Shown one piece after another: positions 1 through 6,307 of a stretch of DNA of 9,338 nt (positions are counted from its first letter, which is position 1; each line of letters starts with the position of its first letter). Below the pieces are notes generated by a model, which was given only the letters and a program-made list of their open reading frames with translations, had not been told where the DNA came from and searched no databases. The DNA lies in assembly GCA_900313475.1 (NCBI GenBank), contig OMRJ01000288.1:1-9338 (forward strand), in the 5' to 3' direction. Position numbers and translations under genes: made by a program. Origin of the DNA: an uncultured Eubacteriales bacterium (GTDB taxonomy: Bacteria > Bacillota > Clostridia > Oscillospirales > Acutalibacteraceae).

Positions 1-158
1 ACAGCTCCCTTGAGTATACCGTGCGTGTGTGGTGTAAAGCAGAGGACTACTGGACGGTGCATTTCGACCTCCTTAAAAGTGTTAAATATGCGTTCGACGA
101 AAACGGAATATCAATTCCGTATCCGCAGATTGACGTAAGCTCAAAAACCGGATTATAA
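1..158 (+). CDS. mscS: C-terminal end of an MscS-family mechanosensitive channel (5' end outside the window)
   Basis: The window opens inside a plus-strand frame whose first complete codon is at position 3 and whose TAA stop is at 156-158, giving the last 51 residues. The tail reads YTVRVWCKAEDYWTVHFDLL, then KYAFDENGISIPYPQIDV and a short polar end. The aromatic-rich strand followed by an amphipathic helix and a GISIPYPQ.DV strand is the classic C-terminus of small-conductance mechanosensitive channels, covering the end of the cytoplasmic alpha/beta domain and the strand of the heptameric beta barrel. In that family the protein releases solutes during hypo-osmotic shock. The membrane helices and pore lie outside the window, so the subtype cannot be judged. 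No clear intrinsic terminator follows the stop. Identification is by family pattern only. Confidence 0.75.
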   Translation, partial: SSLEYTVRVWCKAEDYWTVHFDLLKSVKYAFDENGISIPYPQIDVSSKTGL

Positions 159-210
159 CCGTTAAAAGAAAAGTCAAACGAAACGGAAACGGATTTTCAT
201 AAACATACAA

Positions 211-248
211 GCTATAACTTGTTCATTATTTGTTCATAAAGCTATAAC
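211..248. promoter_or_regulatory. Paired direct repeats upstream of the secreted-protein gene (possible promoter or operator)
   Basis: The 265-base gap between the channel gene and the next start contains two nested direct repeats. GCTATAAC occurs at 211-218 and again at 241-248, exactly 30 bases apart. TTGTTCAT occurs at 219-226 and 230-237, 11 bases apart, close to one helical turn. TTGTTC at 219-224 and TATAAC at 243-248 could act as a weak -35/-10 pair with an 18-base spacer. The rest of the gap is AT-rich and I see no gene in it. The repeats are directly visible; any role in transcription of the gene at 424 is inference. Confidence 0.25.
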
Positions 249-423
249 GCTAACGATATTATTGTATTGATTTCGCTAAAATGTTGGAAAACTTATGGTA
301 AAATTGCACAAAAGTAAATGTGAATATTTTGTTAAGGTGATGATTGACTATTTCGGTAAAAAGGTGTATGATTATTTTGTCAGAAACGGATTTTCCTACA
401 CAATTCACAAGGAGTGTGCATTT

Positions 424-2142
424 ATGAAAAAAACCGCAAAACTTATTTCCGTTCTTTTAGCCGTATTGATGGCTTTCTCCGTTCTTCCGCTTGTCGCTTT
501 TGCCGAGACAACGGAAAATTCTTCCGCAGGATCGGACAGCAGACTTGCAGCGTGGAAAGAAAACTATCAGTTCCTCATCGACACGGTTCTCGATGACACC
601 AACTTTACCAGCTACAATTATGTAGACATTAACAAAAAGGCAATGCAGAATGAAATGAATGCTTACACTGCTTTTGCCCTCTATGACAATGCATGGAGAA
701 ATTATGCAACAAAAGAAATAAACGTTGAAAACGCAAAGAAAATACTGCTCGCTCTTATTGACGAGGCACAGTTTGATATCAATGACGGTTATGTCGACGA
801 GTTCGTTAAGGTTCTTGAAGGCGCATCCGATTTTAACGATTTCCTTCAGAAACTCAACAAGTATCTCAAAAACGACACTATCGCAAGCGCGGAGTGGAGC
901 GAAGTTTTCAAATACCTCAACATCGCAATAGACGTTGCAAACGCATATCAGAATTACAGAGATAAGCTTATAGAGGCTTATGCGCGTGTTCTTGCGGTTC
1001 GTCAGGCAAACGGCACTTACATTGAGTTCCTCGGCTACATTGCGGATAACGCACAGAACGCAAGCCTTGCCGCCGCGGCAAAATATCTCCGTGATACAAT
1101 GAACGATACTCTTGAAGATCAGCTTAAGCTCATCGTTGCCGAGATCGCAAAAGACGGCGCAACTGTCGGGGTTAACTATGTTCTTGATATAGCTGTAAAT
1201 TCCAATGTTTATTCCGCAGCGGTTGTTAAGGTTTACGGCATAGGCAAAAAGGCTGCCGACTTCCTTTGGAACACCTCAGCTATGTATGAGGTTCTCGACT
1301 CCCTCAAGTGTGCATATGAGTTCCAGACTCTTGCGGCAGATTGGGCTGAGGCAAAGCTTGACGGCGAAGATGCCGACACGGCGGTTTATGCTTTCGGTAT
1401 TGCCCTTACCGCCCGCGACATTTCCGAGGATACTTTGTTCGCTCTCAAAAAGGCTGAAAGCGACGGCGTGGTAGGCAAGATCAAGAATAAGCTTTACGGC
1501 ACGGTTTATAACGATATCGAAGTTAGCAAGGCTTCTCTCGCTCTTATTAAAGACGTAATGTTCGCAAAAGAGCTTGACGGCGCAAAGAAGGTCGTAACAG
1601 GTCTTAACATTTTCTGCCCCGTCAATGTTGACATCACCACAAAGCATAACGCAAAGCTTTACACTCTCGCAGACGGTGCCGAAGCTACCGCTGTCAATGA
1701 ATACGGTGCATTCGCATCCGTTTACTCCGAGTATTCAAAAGAGTACCTCAAGGTTGCTTTCCTTTTCGATGACTACAGAGTTAAGCTCACAGGCACTGCC
1801 GAAGGGTATGTTACTCTCAAGATGGATGTTCTCGAAGCAGACGGCACTATCAACGATTGGTCATTTACCGACGTTAAGGTTGACAAGGGCGATACGATGG
1901 TATTCGATACAACCGCTGTTGAGGCTCCTTTCTACACCTTTGCAAAGAAGGACGGCGGAATTGAAAAGATAAACTTTAACGATAAGTTTGTTGAGTCCGA
2001 GCAGAAAGAGGTTACCGCAAAAGACGTTATCGACGCTACCGTTGACGTAGGCAAAGAGGAAGCTAAATCGTTTGCAGATAAGATTAAGGAATTCTTTAAG
2101 AAGCTCTTTGAAAACCTTTTCAAGATATTCAAAAAGAAATAA
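424..2142 (+). CDS. Secreted protein of unknown function with a Lys/Phe-rich amphipathic C-terminal tail
   Basis: I do not recognise a named family. The start at 424 is chosen because AAGGAG (409-414) lies 9 bases upstream and because it opens directly into a Sec signal peptide: MKKTAK, a hydrophobic core, and a likely cleavage after AFA (residues 25-27). The frame is open back to 295, but that extension would bury the signal peptide behind 43 residues. The mature protein is about 545 residues. Residues about 30-390 look mainly helical, with many Ala, Asp, Lys and Tyr. From FCPVNVD (Cys398) to about residue 515 a beta-rich section (YRVKLTGTAEGYVTLKMDV) resembles a module common at the end of clostridial surface proteins. 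The last ~23 residues, DKIKEFFKKLFENLFKIFKKK, form a basic amphipathic helix that may bind membrane or wall polymers. No LPXTG, dockerin, SLH or catalytic motif is seen. It has its own terminator and appears monocistronic. Confidence 0.85.
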   Translation: MKKTAKLISVLLAVLMAFSVLPLVAFAETTENSSAGSDSRLAAWKENYQFLIDTVLDDTNFTSYNYVDINKKAMQNEMNAYTAFALYDNAWRNYATKEINVENAKKILLALIDEAQFDINDGYVDEFVKVLEGASDFNDFLQKLNKYLKNDTIASAEWSEVFKYLNIAIDVANAYQNYRDKLIEAYARVLAVRQANGTYIEFLGYIADNAQNASLAAAAKYLRDTMNDTLEDQLKLIVAEIAKDGATVGVNYVLDIAVNSNVYSAAVVKVYGIGKKAADFLWNTSAMYEVLDSLKCAYEFQTLAADWAEAKLDGEDADTAVYAFGIALTARDISEDTLFALKKAESDGVVGKIKNKLYGTVYNDIEVSKASLALIKDVMFAKELDGAKKVVTGLNIFCPVNVDITTKHNAKLYTLADGAEATAVNEYGAFASVYSEYSKEYLKVAFLFDDYRVKLTGTAEGYVTLKMDVLEADGTINDWSFTDVKVDKGDTMVFDTTAVEAPFYTFAKKDGGIEKINFNDKFVESEQKEVTAKDVIDATVDVGKEEAKSFADKIKEFFKKLFENLFKIFKKK

Positions 2143-2164
2143 TTAAACCGATACATTAAAAAAT

Positions 2165-2195
2165 GCGGCTCGCTTTTAAGCGGGTCGCTTTTTTT
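2165..2195 (+). terminator. Intrinsic terminator of the secreted-protein gene
   Basis: GCGGCTCGCTT at 2165-2175 pairs with AAGCGGGTCGC at 2178-2188, allowing two G-T wobbles, and is followed by a seven-T run at 2189-2195. It lies 22 bases after the stop codon. Confidence 0.85.
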
Positions 2196-2247
2196 ACGAT
2201 TTTGTGCAGTGTGACGAAATGCTTTTAATCTCACATCGGCTTGTTTA

Positions 2248-2520
2248 GGCTGACGGGATTCGAACCCATGTCGCCCGTCAGTGCCTTTTTTCGGCACTTT
2301 TCGCTCTGGTCTCTTTGATTTTCGCAGGCAAGTCTGCATTTCAAAAAAAAGATAACTAATCAAAAATTTCTGCTGCCGGGTAAAGCTCGGTTTTGTCTGA
2401 GCTGATTTTTGCTCAGGCAAGGCAAAGCCCGCAGCGAATACCGACTTATTTGCGAGGTTTCTTATGCGGCATGGGCGAAAACCTGCCTTCAAACCGATGC
2501 GTACTCAACTTCTGTCAGTC
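2248..2520 (+). mobile_element. MITE-like interspersed repeat, copy A (273 bp, degraded right end)
   Basis: This copy begins GGCTGACGGGATTCGAACCC and ends in GTCAGTC. TA stands immediately outside both ends (2246-2247 and 2521-2522), as expected for insertion by IS630/Tc1-mariner-type transposases. Strand is assigned so that copies A and C are plus and B and E are minus. Inside are a hairpin near the left end (CTGACGGG 2250-2257 with CCCGTCAG 2274-2281), a second one (AGTGCC/GGCACT followed by TTTT), and a central hairpin (GTCTGAGC/GCTCAGGC). The 30 bases at 2413-2442 are identical to 6473-6502 in copy C. The right terminus has drifted: the GGGTTCAAGTCCC seen in copy C is not preserved here. 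It carries no credible coding sequence. It fills the gap between the secreted-protein terminator and the cysK promoter. Confidence 0.85.
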
Positions 2521-2565
2521 TATAATTAAACCGTTCAAAAAAAGCTTGAAAAGCCAAAAAAAGTA

Positions 2566-2594
2566 TTGACAAATAAAAAACACAGAGTTATAAT
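2566..2594 (+). promoter_or_regulatory. Consensus sigma-A promoter of the cysK transcript
   Basis: A perfect -35 TTGACA (2566-2571) and a perfect -10 TATAAT (2589-2594) are separated by exactly 17 bases, preceded by an A-rich stretch. The predicted transcription start is near 2601. A promoter this strong before a biosynthetic gene usually needs a repressor or attenuator; candidates for both lie just downstream. Confidence 0.85.
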
Positions 2595-2595
2595 A

Positions 2596-2618
2596 CAACC
2601 AACCTACAAGGTTAGTGG
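2596..2618. promoter_or_regulatory. Candidate operator: inverted repeat over the cysK transcription start
   Basis: The 23-base imperfect palindrome is centred on 2607. AACCT (2601-2605) mirrors AGGTT (2609-2613) around ACA, and three further pairs match outward (8 of 11 positions per half-site). It directly follows the -10 box and covers the predicted +1, a geometry that favours repression. Rrf2-family regulators such as CymR/IscR control cysteine synthesis in many Bacillota, so they are plausible binders; that assignment is inference. Confidence 0.45.
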
Positions 2619-2639
2619 ATAAAAACAAAGGAGACAGCG

Positions 2640-2705
2640 ATGAACAGTTTATATCCGAATTCCGAGCGGCTGTGTATAAGGCGGCATCGGCCGCACGCCG
2701 CATAG
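2640..2705 (+). CDS. Putative 21-residue leader peptide upstream of cysK
   Basis: An ATG at 2640 follows AAAGGAG (2627-2633) by six bases, a strong ribosome binding site, about 40 nt after the predicted transcription start. The frame closes at TAG 2703-2705. The peptide contains one Cys codon (UGU, residue 12) in RLCIRRHRPHAA, with five Arg codons, including AGG, clustered around it (10, 14, 15, 17) and two His. There is no signal sequence. Its placement in the leader of a cysteine-biosynthesis gene suggests a translation-sensing attenuator rather than a functional product, in the general manner of amino-acid leader peptides. It ends 154 bases before the cysK start. A single Cys codon is less than in classical leaders, so the sensing role is uncertain, although the translation start looks real. 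Confidence 0.5.
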   Translation: MNSLYPNSERLCIRRHRPHAA

Positions 2706-2720
2706 GCGCACGAAGAAAAC

Positions 2721-2824
2721 GAAGCGGTAAAAAAACCGTTTTTCCGAAAAATGCCGTTCCCGAACGGCGAAAACGGGATTGCCAAAAAACGTTTCGAAAA
2801 AAATTGTCGAAAAACGGAAAACGG
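2721..2824 (+). promoter_or_regulatory. Structured cysK leader RNA with mutually exclusive stems (possible attenuator)
   Basis: One segment, CCGTTTTTCCG (2736-2746), can pair in three ways. Its first part closes a short hairpin with CGGT (2725-2728) against ACCG (2735-2738), followed by TTTTT, which looks like a weak terminator. CCGTTTT (2736-2742) can instead pair with AAAACGG (2770-2776) around the perfect hairpin GCCGTTC (2753-2759)/GAACGGC (2762-2768). The whole segment can also pair with CGGAAAACGG (2815-2824), one A short of perfect, 19 bases before the cysK ribosome binding site. I see no T-box or SAM riboswitch landmarks. The complementarity is visible; the switching role is inference. 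Confidence 0.4.
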
Positions 2825-2859
2825 CAGACACAAAAAAACAGGAAAAGGAAGTAATCATC

Positions 2860-3792
2860 ATGTCAAGAATATATACATCAGCCGATCGGCTTATAGGAAA
2901 GACACCTCTGCTTGAACTCACTCATATCGAGAAAAAACTCGGGCTTAAAGCGCACATTCTCGCAAAGCTTGAATATTTCAATCCCGCAGGATCGGTAAAA
3001 GACAGAATCGCAAAGGCAATGATAGACGATGCCGAGGCAAAAGGACTTCTCAAAGAAGGCTCTGTTATAATCGAACCCACATCGGGTAATACAGGCATCG
3101 GACTATCAAGCGTCGCGGCGGCAAGAGGATACCGTATTATTATTGTTATGCCCGAAACCATGTCGGTCGAGCGCCGTCAGCTTATGAAGGCATACGGCGC
3201 GGAGCTTGTGCTTACAGATGGAGCAAATGGCATGAAAGGCGCAATCGCGAAGGCAGAGGAGCTTGCAAAAGAAATACCCGATTCGTTTATTCCGGGTCAG
3301 TTTGTTAATGAAGCAAACCCGAAAGCGCATTACAGCACCACCGGTCCCGAAATTTTTGAAGATACCGACGGAAAGGTCGACTATTTCGTTGCAGGTGTGG
3401 GAACAGGCGGCACGCTCACCGGTACAGGTAAATTCCTCAAAGAAAAGATTCCCGGAGTCAAGGTCGCGGCGGTAGAGCCTGAAACATCTCCCGTTCTCTC
3501 TCAGGGCAAAGCCGGTCCCCATAAGATACAGGGCATAGGCGCAGGTTTTGTTCCCGATGTGCTCGACACAAAGGTGTATGACGAGGTTATTCCCGTTTCA
3601 AATGAGAATGCCTTTGCTTACGGTAAGCTTATCGGCAAGACCGAGGGTGTGTTGGTCGGCATTTCTTCGGGCGCAGCTCTTTATGCGGCGGTCGAGCTTG
3701 CAAAACGTCCCGAAAATGAGGGTAAAAATATTGTTGTTCTGTTCCCCGATACGGGAGACAGGTATCTTTCGACACCTTTGTTTGCCGACTGA
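2860..3792 (+). CDS. cysK: Cysteine synthase A (O-acetylserine sulfhydrylase), PLP-dependent
   Basis: CysK replaces the acetate of O-acetyl-L-serine with sulfide to form cysteine in the cytoplasm. The 310-residue protein has the normal family length and all the landmarks: NPAGSVKDR with the PLP-binding Lys47, the substrate loop TSGNTG (74-79), the phosphate-binding GTGGT loop in VAGVGTGGTLTGTG, the GISSGAA segment, and the PDTGDRYLST C-terminus. The start at 2860 is chosen for AAAAGGAAG (2843-2851) eight bases upstream and because SRIYTSADRLIGKTPLLEL is a typical N-terminus; an in-frame ATG at 2779 would add a low-complexity Lys-rich stretch. The gene is transcribed alone from the consensus promoter through the leader region to the terminator at 3861. 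No cysE lies in the window. The related CysM and cystathionine beta-synthase-like proteins are less likely given the C-terminus. Confidence 0.95.
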   Translation: MSRIYTSADRLIGKTPLLELTHIEKKLGLKAHILAKLEYFNPAGSVKDRIAKAMIDDAEAKGLLKEGSVIIEPTSGNTGIGLSSVAAARGYRIIIVMPETMSVERRQLMKAYGAELVLTDGANGMKGAIAKAEELAKEIPDSFIPGQFVNEANPKAHYSTTGPEIFEDTDGKVDYFVAGVGTGGTLTGTGKFLKEKIPGVKVAAVEPETSPVLSQGKAGPHKIQGIGAGFVPDVLDTKVYDEVIPVSNENAFAYGKLIGKTEGVLVGISSGAALYAAVELAKRPENEGKNIVVLFPDTGDRYLSTPLFAD

Positions 3793-3860
3793 TACGGTTT
3801 CTCTGTGACCCTCGTTTTAATTCAACGTGAATGTGAACCGCGGATAATATAAAAAGTTAA

Positions 3861-3896
3861 AATGCCTGATTTGTATTTTTAATCGGGCATTTTTTT
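3861..3896 (+). terminator. Intrinsic terminator of cysK
   Basis: AATGCCTGATT (3861-3871) pairs with AATCGGGCATT (3881-3891) with one T-G wobble around a nine-base loop, ending in a seven-T run (3890-3896). The last T is also the T of the TA flanking MITE copy B, so the element abuts the terminator. Confidence 0.9.
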
Positions 3897-3897
3897 A

Positions 3898-4171
3898 GGC
3901 TGACGGGACTTGAACTGTGTCGGCTTTGACAGGTCGGATTTCGACCATGCCGCGTTAAAACCCTTGCAAAAACGTCAAGCATTCGCTTCGTTTTTTGCCT
4001 TGCCTGAAAAAAATCAGCTCAGGCAAAACCGCTTTGTAACCGACAGCAGACAAGCTTTGAGCAATTTTTGTTTTTTGAGGCGCAGGCTTGCCGACGCAAG
4101 TCAAGGCGAAAAGGGTGAAAGGTGCCGAAAGGGGGCACTGACGGGCGGCATGGGTTCAGGTCCCGTCAGCC
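3898..4171 (-). mobile_element. MITE-like interspersed repeat, copy B (274 bp, complete, inverted relative to A and C)
   Basis: This is the cleanest copy. TA flanks it on both sides (3896-3897, 4172-4173). The ends are GGCTGACGGGACTTGAAC and the complementary GTTCAGGTCCCGTCAGCC. Read in reverse complement it aligns end to end with copies A and C: the left-end hairpin, the GTGCC/GGCAC hairpin, the central TGCCTGA/TCAGGCA stem-loop, the GGCAAGGCAAA block and the TTTTAACGCGGCATG block. A base missing in the central loop relative to copy C shifts frame, so no protein is conserved between copies. It fills almost the whole gap between the cysK terminator and the nadA ribosome binding site, and I see no convincing promoter inside it. 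Confidence 0.9.
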
Positions 4172-4192
4172 TATATAAAGGAGAAATGTTAA

Positions 4193-5110
4193 ATGACGCT
4201 TTTTGAGATGCAGCAAGAGATATTACGACTGAAAAAAGAAAAAGACGTATGCATTCTCGCACATTCCTATCAGGCATCGGAAATACTTGAAATTGCGGAT
4301 TTTTGCGGCGATTCGTTTGCTTTAAGCAAAAAAGCCGCAACGGTCGGAAATAAGACCGTTTTTATGTGCGGTGTTCGTTTCATGGCAGAAACGGTAAAGC
4401 TTCTGTCGCCCGAAAAGAGAGTTGTGCTTGTTTCTCCCGATGCCGGATGTCCGATGGCGGAGCAGCTTGACACAGAGCTGTTGGCTGCTCTTAAAAATGC
4501 GTATCCCGACTATACCGTTGTCGCATATGTAAACACAACGGCGGAATTGAAGGCGCTATGCGATGTCTGCGTTACGTCTTCGTCGGCAGTCGATGCCGTC
4601 CGCAAAATCAAAAATGACAAAATTTTGTTTGTACCCGATTGCAATCTCGGCGATTGGGTGTCAAAACAGATTCCCGAAAAAACGTTTAAGTTTGTCAGCG
4701 GCGGCTGCCCGATTCATGCCCGTGTGAGCGAGAACGACGCAAAAGCGGCAAAGGCGGCGCACCCCGGCGCATTGCTGCTCGTCCATCCGGAATGTAAACC
4801 GTCGGTGGTCGCACTTGCCGATTATGTCGGCTCGACATCGGGCATAGTCGACTTCGCAAAAAAGAGCGGCGCACGCGAATTTATAATCGGAACCGAAATA
4901 AGCATTTCCGAAACGCTTAAGTACGCATGTTCCGATAAAAGGTTTTATCCGCTGTCTAAAAATCTTATTTGTCCGAACATGAAGCTGACAACGCTTCCCG
5001 ATGTACTCGGCGCGCTTAACGGCGGAGGAGAAGAAATCATGCTTGATGACGTCATCATGAGAAAAGCCCGCGTTTGCATTGACAGAATGCTTGAATCGGA
5101 AAAGAAATGA
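4193..5110 (+). CDS. nadA: Quinolinate synthase A (4Fe-4S), de novo NAD biosynthesis
   Basis: NadA condenses iminoaspartate with dihydroxyacetone phosphate to form quinolinate, the pyridine precursor of NAD. The 305-residue length fits the family. Recognisable stretches are ILAHSYQASEILEIADFCGDS near the N-terminus, VFMCGVRFMAETVKLLSP, YVNTTAELKALCDVCVTSS, HPECKPSV and GSTSGI. The three Cys that should bind the 4Fe-4S cluster are Cys86 (AGCPMA), Cys172 (GGCPIH) and Cys260 (CPNMK); their spacing agrees with the three-domain NadA fold. The start is supported by AAAGGAG (4177-4183) nine bases upstream. The ribosome binding site begins 5 bases after the end of MITE copy B. The stop overlaps the mnmA start by four bases, implying coupled translation. 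NadB and NadC are not in the window; iminoaspartate must come from NadB or an aspartate dehydrogenase encoded elsewhere. Confidence 0.95.
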   Translation: MTLFEMQQEILRLKKEKDVCILAHSYQASEILEIADFCGDSFALSKKAATVGNKTVFMCGVRFMAETVKLLSPEKRVVLVSPDAGCPMAEQLDTELLAALKNAYPDYTVVAYVNTTAELKALCDVCVTSSSAVDAVRKIKNDKILFVPDCNLGDWVSKQIPEKTFKFVSGGCPIHARVSENDAKAAKAAHPGALLLVHPECKPSVVALADYVGSTSGIVDFAKKSGAREFIIGTEISISETLKYACSDKRFYPLSKNLICPNMKLTTLPDVLGALNGGGEEIMLDDVIMRKARVCIDRMLESEKK

Positions 5111-6180
5111 AAAAGAAAGCGCTTATAGCCATGAGCGGCGGCGTGGATTCTTCTGTTGCCGCTTTTTTAATGCAGAAAAACGGCTTCGACTGCGTCGGAG
5201 TGACCATGAAGCTGTATGATAATGAAGATGTCGGCATAAGCCGTGTCGGTACCTGCTGTTCACTGGACGATATCGAGGACGCGCGAAGCGTCGCGGTGAA
5301 GCTCGGTATTCCTTATTATGTTTTTAATTTTACGGATGAGTTTCACGAAAAGGTGATAGAACGCTTTGTGTCGGCGTATGAGAACGGCATGACACCGAAT
5401 CCGTGTATCGATTGCAACCGATTTCTGAAATTTCACCGTCTTTATCTCCGCGCAAAGGAGCTTGGCTTTGACTGCATAGCTACGGGGCATTATGCCGCGG
5501 TCGAAGAGAAAGACGGTCGGTTTTTTCTGAAGAAGGCTGCCGATGATACAAAAGATCAGAGCTATGTGCTGTATTCTCTGACGCAGGACGAGCTTGCGCA
5601 TACGGTGTTTCCGCTCGGCGGATTGACAAAGAAGAAAGTGCGTAAAATTGCCGATGAAAACGGTTTTTTGAACGCCGAAAAGCCCGACAGTCAGGATATC
5701 TGCTTTGTCCCCGACGGCGACTATGCCGCTGCAATCGAACGTTTTTCGGGAAAAAAGTACATACGCGGGGCATTTGTTGACACGAGCGGTAATACTCTCG
5801 GTGAACACCGCGGTATTATTCATTACACCGCAGGCCAGCGGAAAGGTCTTTTGCCTACGCTGCCCGAAAAGATGTATGTCTGCCGCGTGTGTGCCGAAAA
5901 TAACACAGTCGTGCTCGGTACGGAGAGTGAATTATATTCCGACAATGTTACGGTTTCCGAGTTGAACTGGATATCGGGCGAAGCTCCCGCGAAGCCGTTT
6001 TTCTGCACCGTCAGGACACGTTACCGGCAGCGCGAAGCGTCTGCTGCCGTTACACCGCTTTCAAACGGTGATGTTCGCATTTGCTTTGACGAACCGCAGC
6101 GCGCAGTCACCCCCGGTCAGGCGGCAGTAATGTATGACGGCGAATATGTTATCGGCGGCGGCACCATAGTAAAAGGCTGA
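5107..6180 (+). CDS. mnmA: tRNA-specific 2-thiouridylase
   Basis: MnmA adenylates and then thiolates uridine 34 of the Lys, Glu and Gln tRNAs, using sulfur delivered from a cysteine desulfurase. The 357-residue protein starts with the ATP-binding PP-loop MSGGVDSSVAA (SGGVDSS at 10-16). NPCIDCNRFLKF holds the first catalytic Cys (Cys103, with an extra Cys100), ATGHYA follows, and DSQDICFVPDGDY holds the persulfide-carrying Cys199. HYTAGQRKGL and the C-terminal beta-barrel region (VRTRYRQREA, CFDEPQRAVTPGQAAVMYDG, ending GGGTI) complete the family pattern. The ATG overlaps the nadA TGA (ATGA, 5107-5110), with a modest upstream GGAAAAG, so it probably relies on translational coupling. No cysteine desulfurase gene is adjacent. 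A terminator follows at 6247. Confidence 0.95.
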   Translation: MKKKALIAMSGGVDSSVAAFLMQKNGFDCVGVTMKLYDNEDVGISRVGTCCSLDDIEDARSVAVKLGIPYYVFNFTDEFHEKVIERFVSAYENGMTPNPCIDCNRFLKFHRLYLRAKELGFDCIATGHYAAVEEKDGRFFLKKAADDTKDQSYVLYSLTQDELAHTVFPLGGLTKKKVRKIADENGFLNAEKPDSQDICFVPDGDYAAAIERFSGKKYIRGAFVDTSGNTLGEHRGIIHYTAGQRKGLLPTLPEKMYVCRVCAENNTVVLGTESELYSDNVTVSELNWISGEAPAKPFFCTVRTRYRQREASAAVTPLSNGDVRICFDEPQRAVTPGQAAVMYDGEYVIGGGTIVKG

Positions 6181-6246
6181 CGGCACATGCGGATGTAAAC
6201 ACGCTGTGCGGATACGCGGATACAATCGCAAAATACACATGCAATA

Positions 6247-6293
6247 AAAAAAAGACGTACACAGCCTTTACAGCGGAATGTGCGTCTTTTTTT
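6247..6293 (+). terminator. Intrinsic terminator of nadA-mnmA (possibly bidirectional)
   Basis: AAAAAAAGACG(T)ACA (6247-6261) pairs with TGT(G)CGTCTTTTTTT (6279-6293), a 15-bp stem with one wobble around a 17-base loop. The flanking A-run and T-run mean it could also stop transcripts coming from the minus strand, which has no other obvious terminator before it. Confidence 0.85.
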
Positions 6294-6307
6294 ATGAAAT
6301 TTCGCTA

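Noticed and set aside
295..423. N-terminal extension of the secreted protein to the ATG at 295
   Set aside because: It has only a weak ribosome binding site and would place 43 residues before an otherwise perfect signal peptide that has its own AAGGAG.
1932..2492. 186-codon minus-strand frame running from the secreted gene through copy A
   Set aside because: It is antisense to a real gene and to its terminator, then continues in the repeat; the repeat portion is not preserved as coding in copy B.
2615..2854. 79-codon frame overlapping the cysK leader
   Set aside because: It starts at GTG inside the candidate operator with no ribosome binding site, and its Arg/Lys-rich translation only reflects A-rich leader RNA. 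The 21-codon frame at 2640 has the ribosome binding site.
2640..2859. A known riboswitch or T-box in the cysK leader
   Set aside because: No T-box sequence GGTGGNACC and no SAM-riboswitch core were found by eye.
3910..4206. 98-codon frame within MITE copy B
   Set aside because: Corresponding frames in copies A and C are shifted by small indels, so it is a chance opening in a non-coding repeat. It also contains the artefactual peptide style produced by translating T-arm-like DNA.
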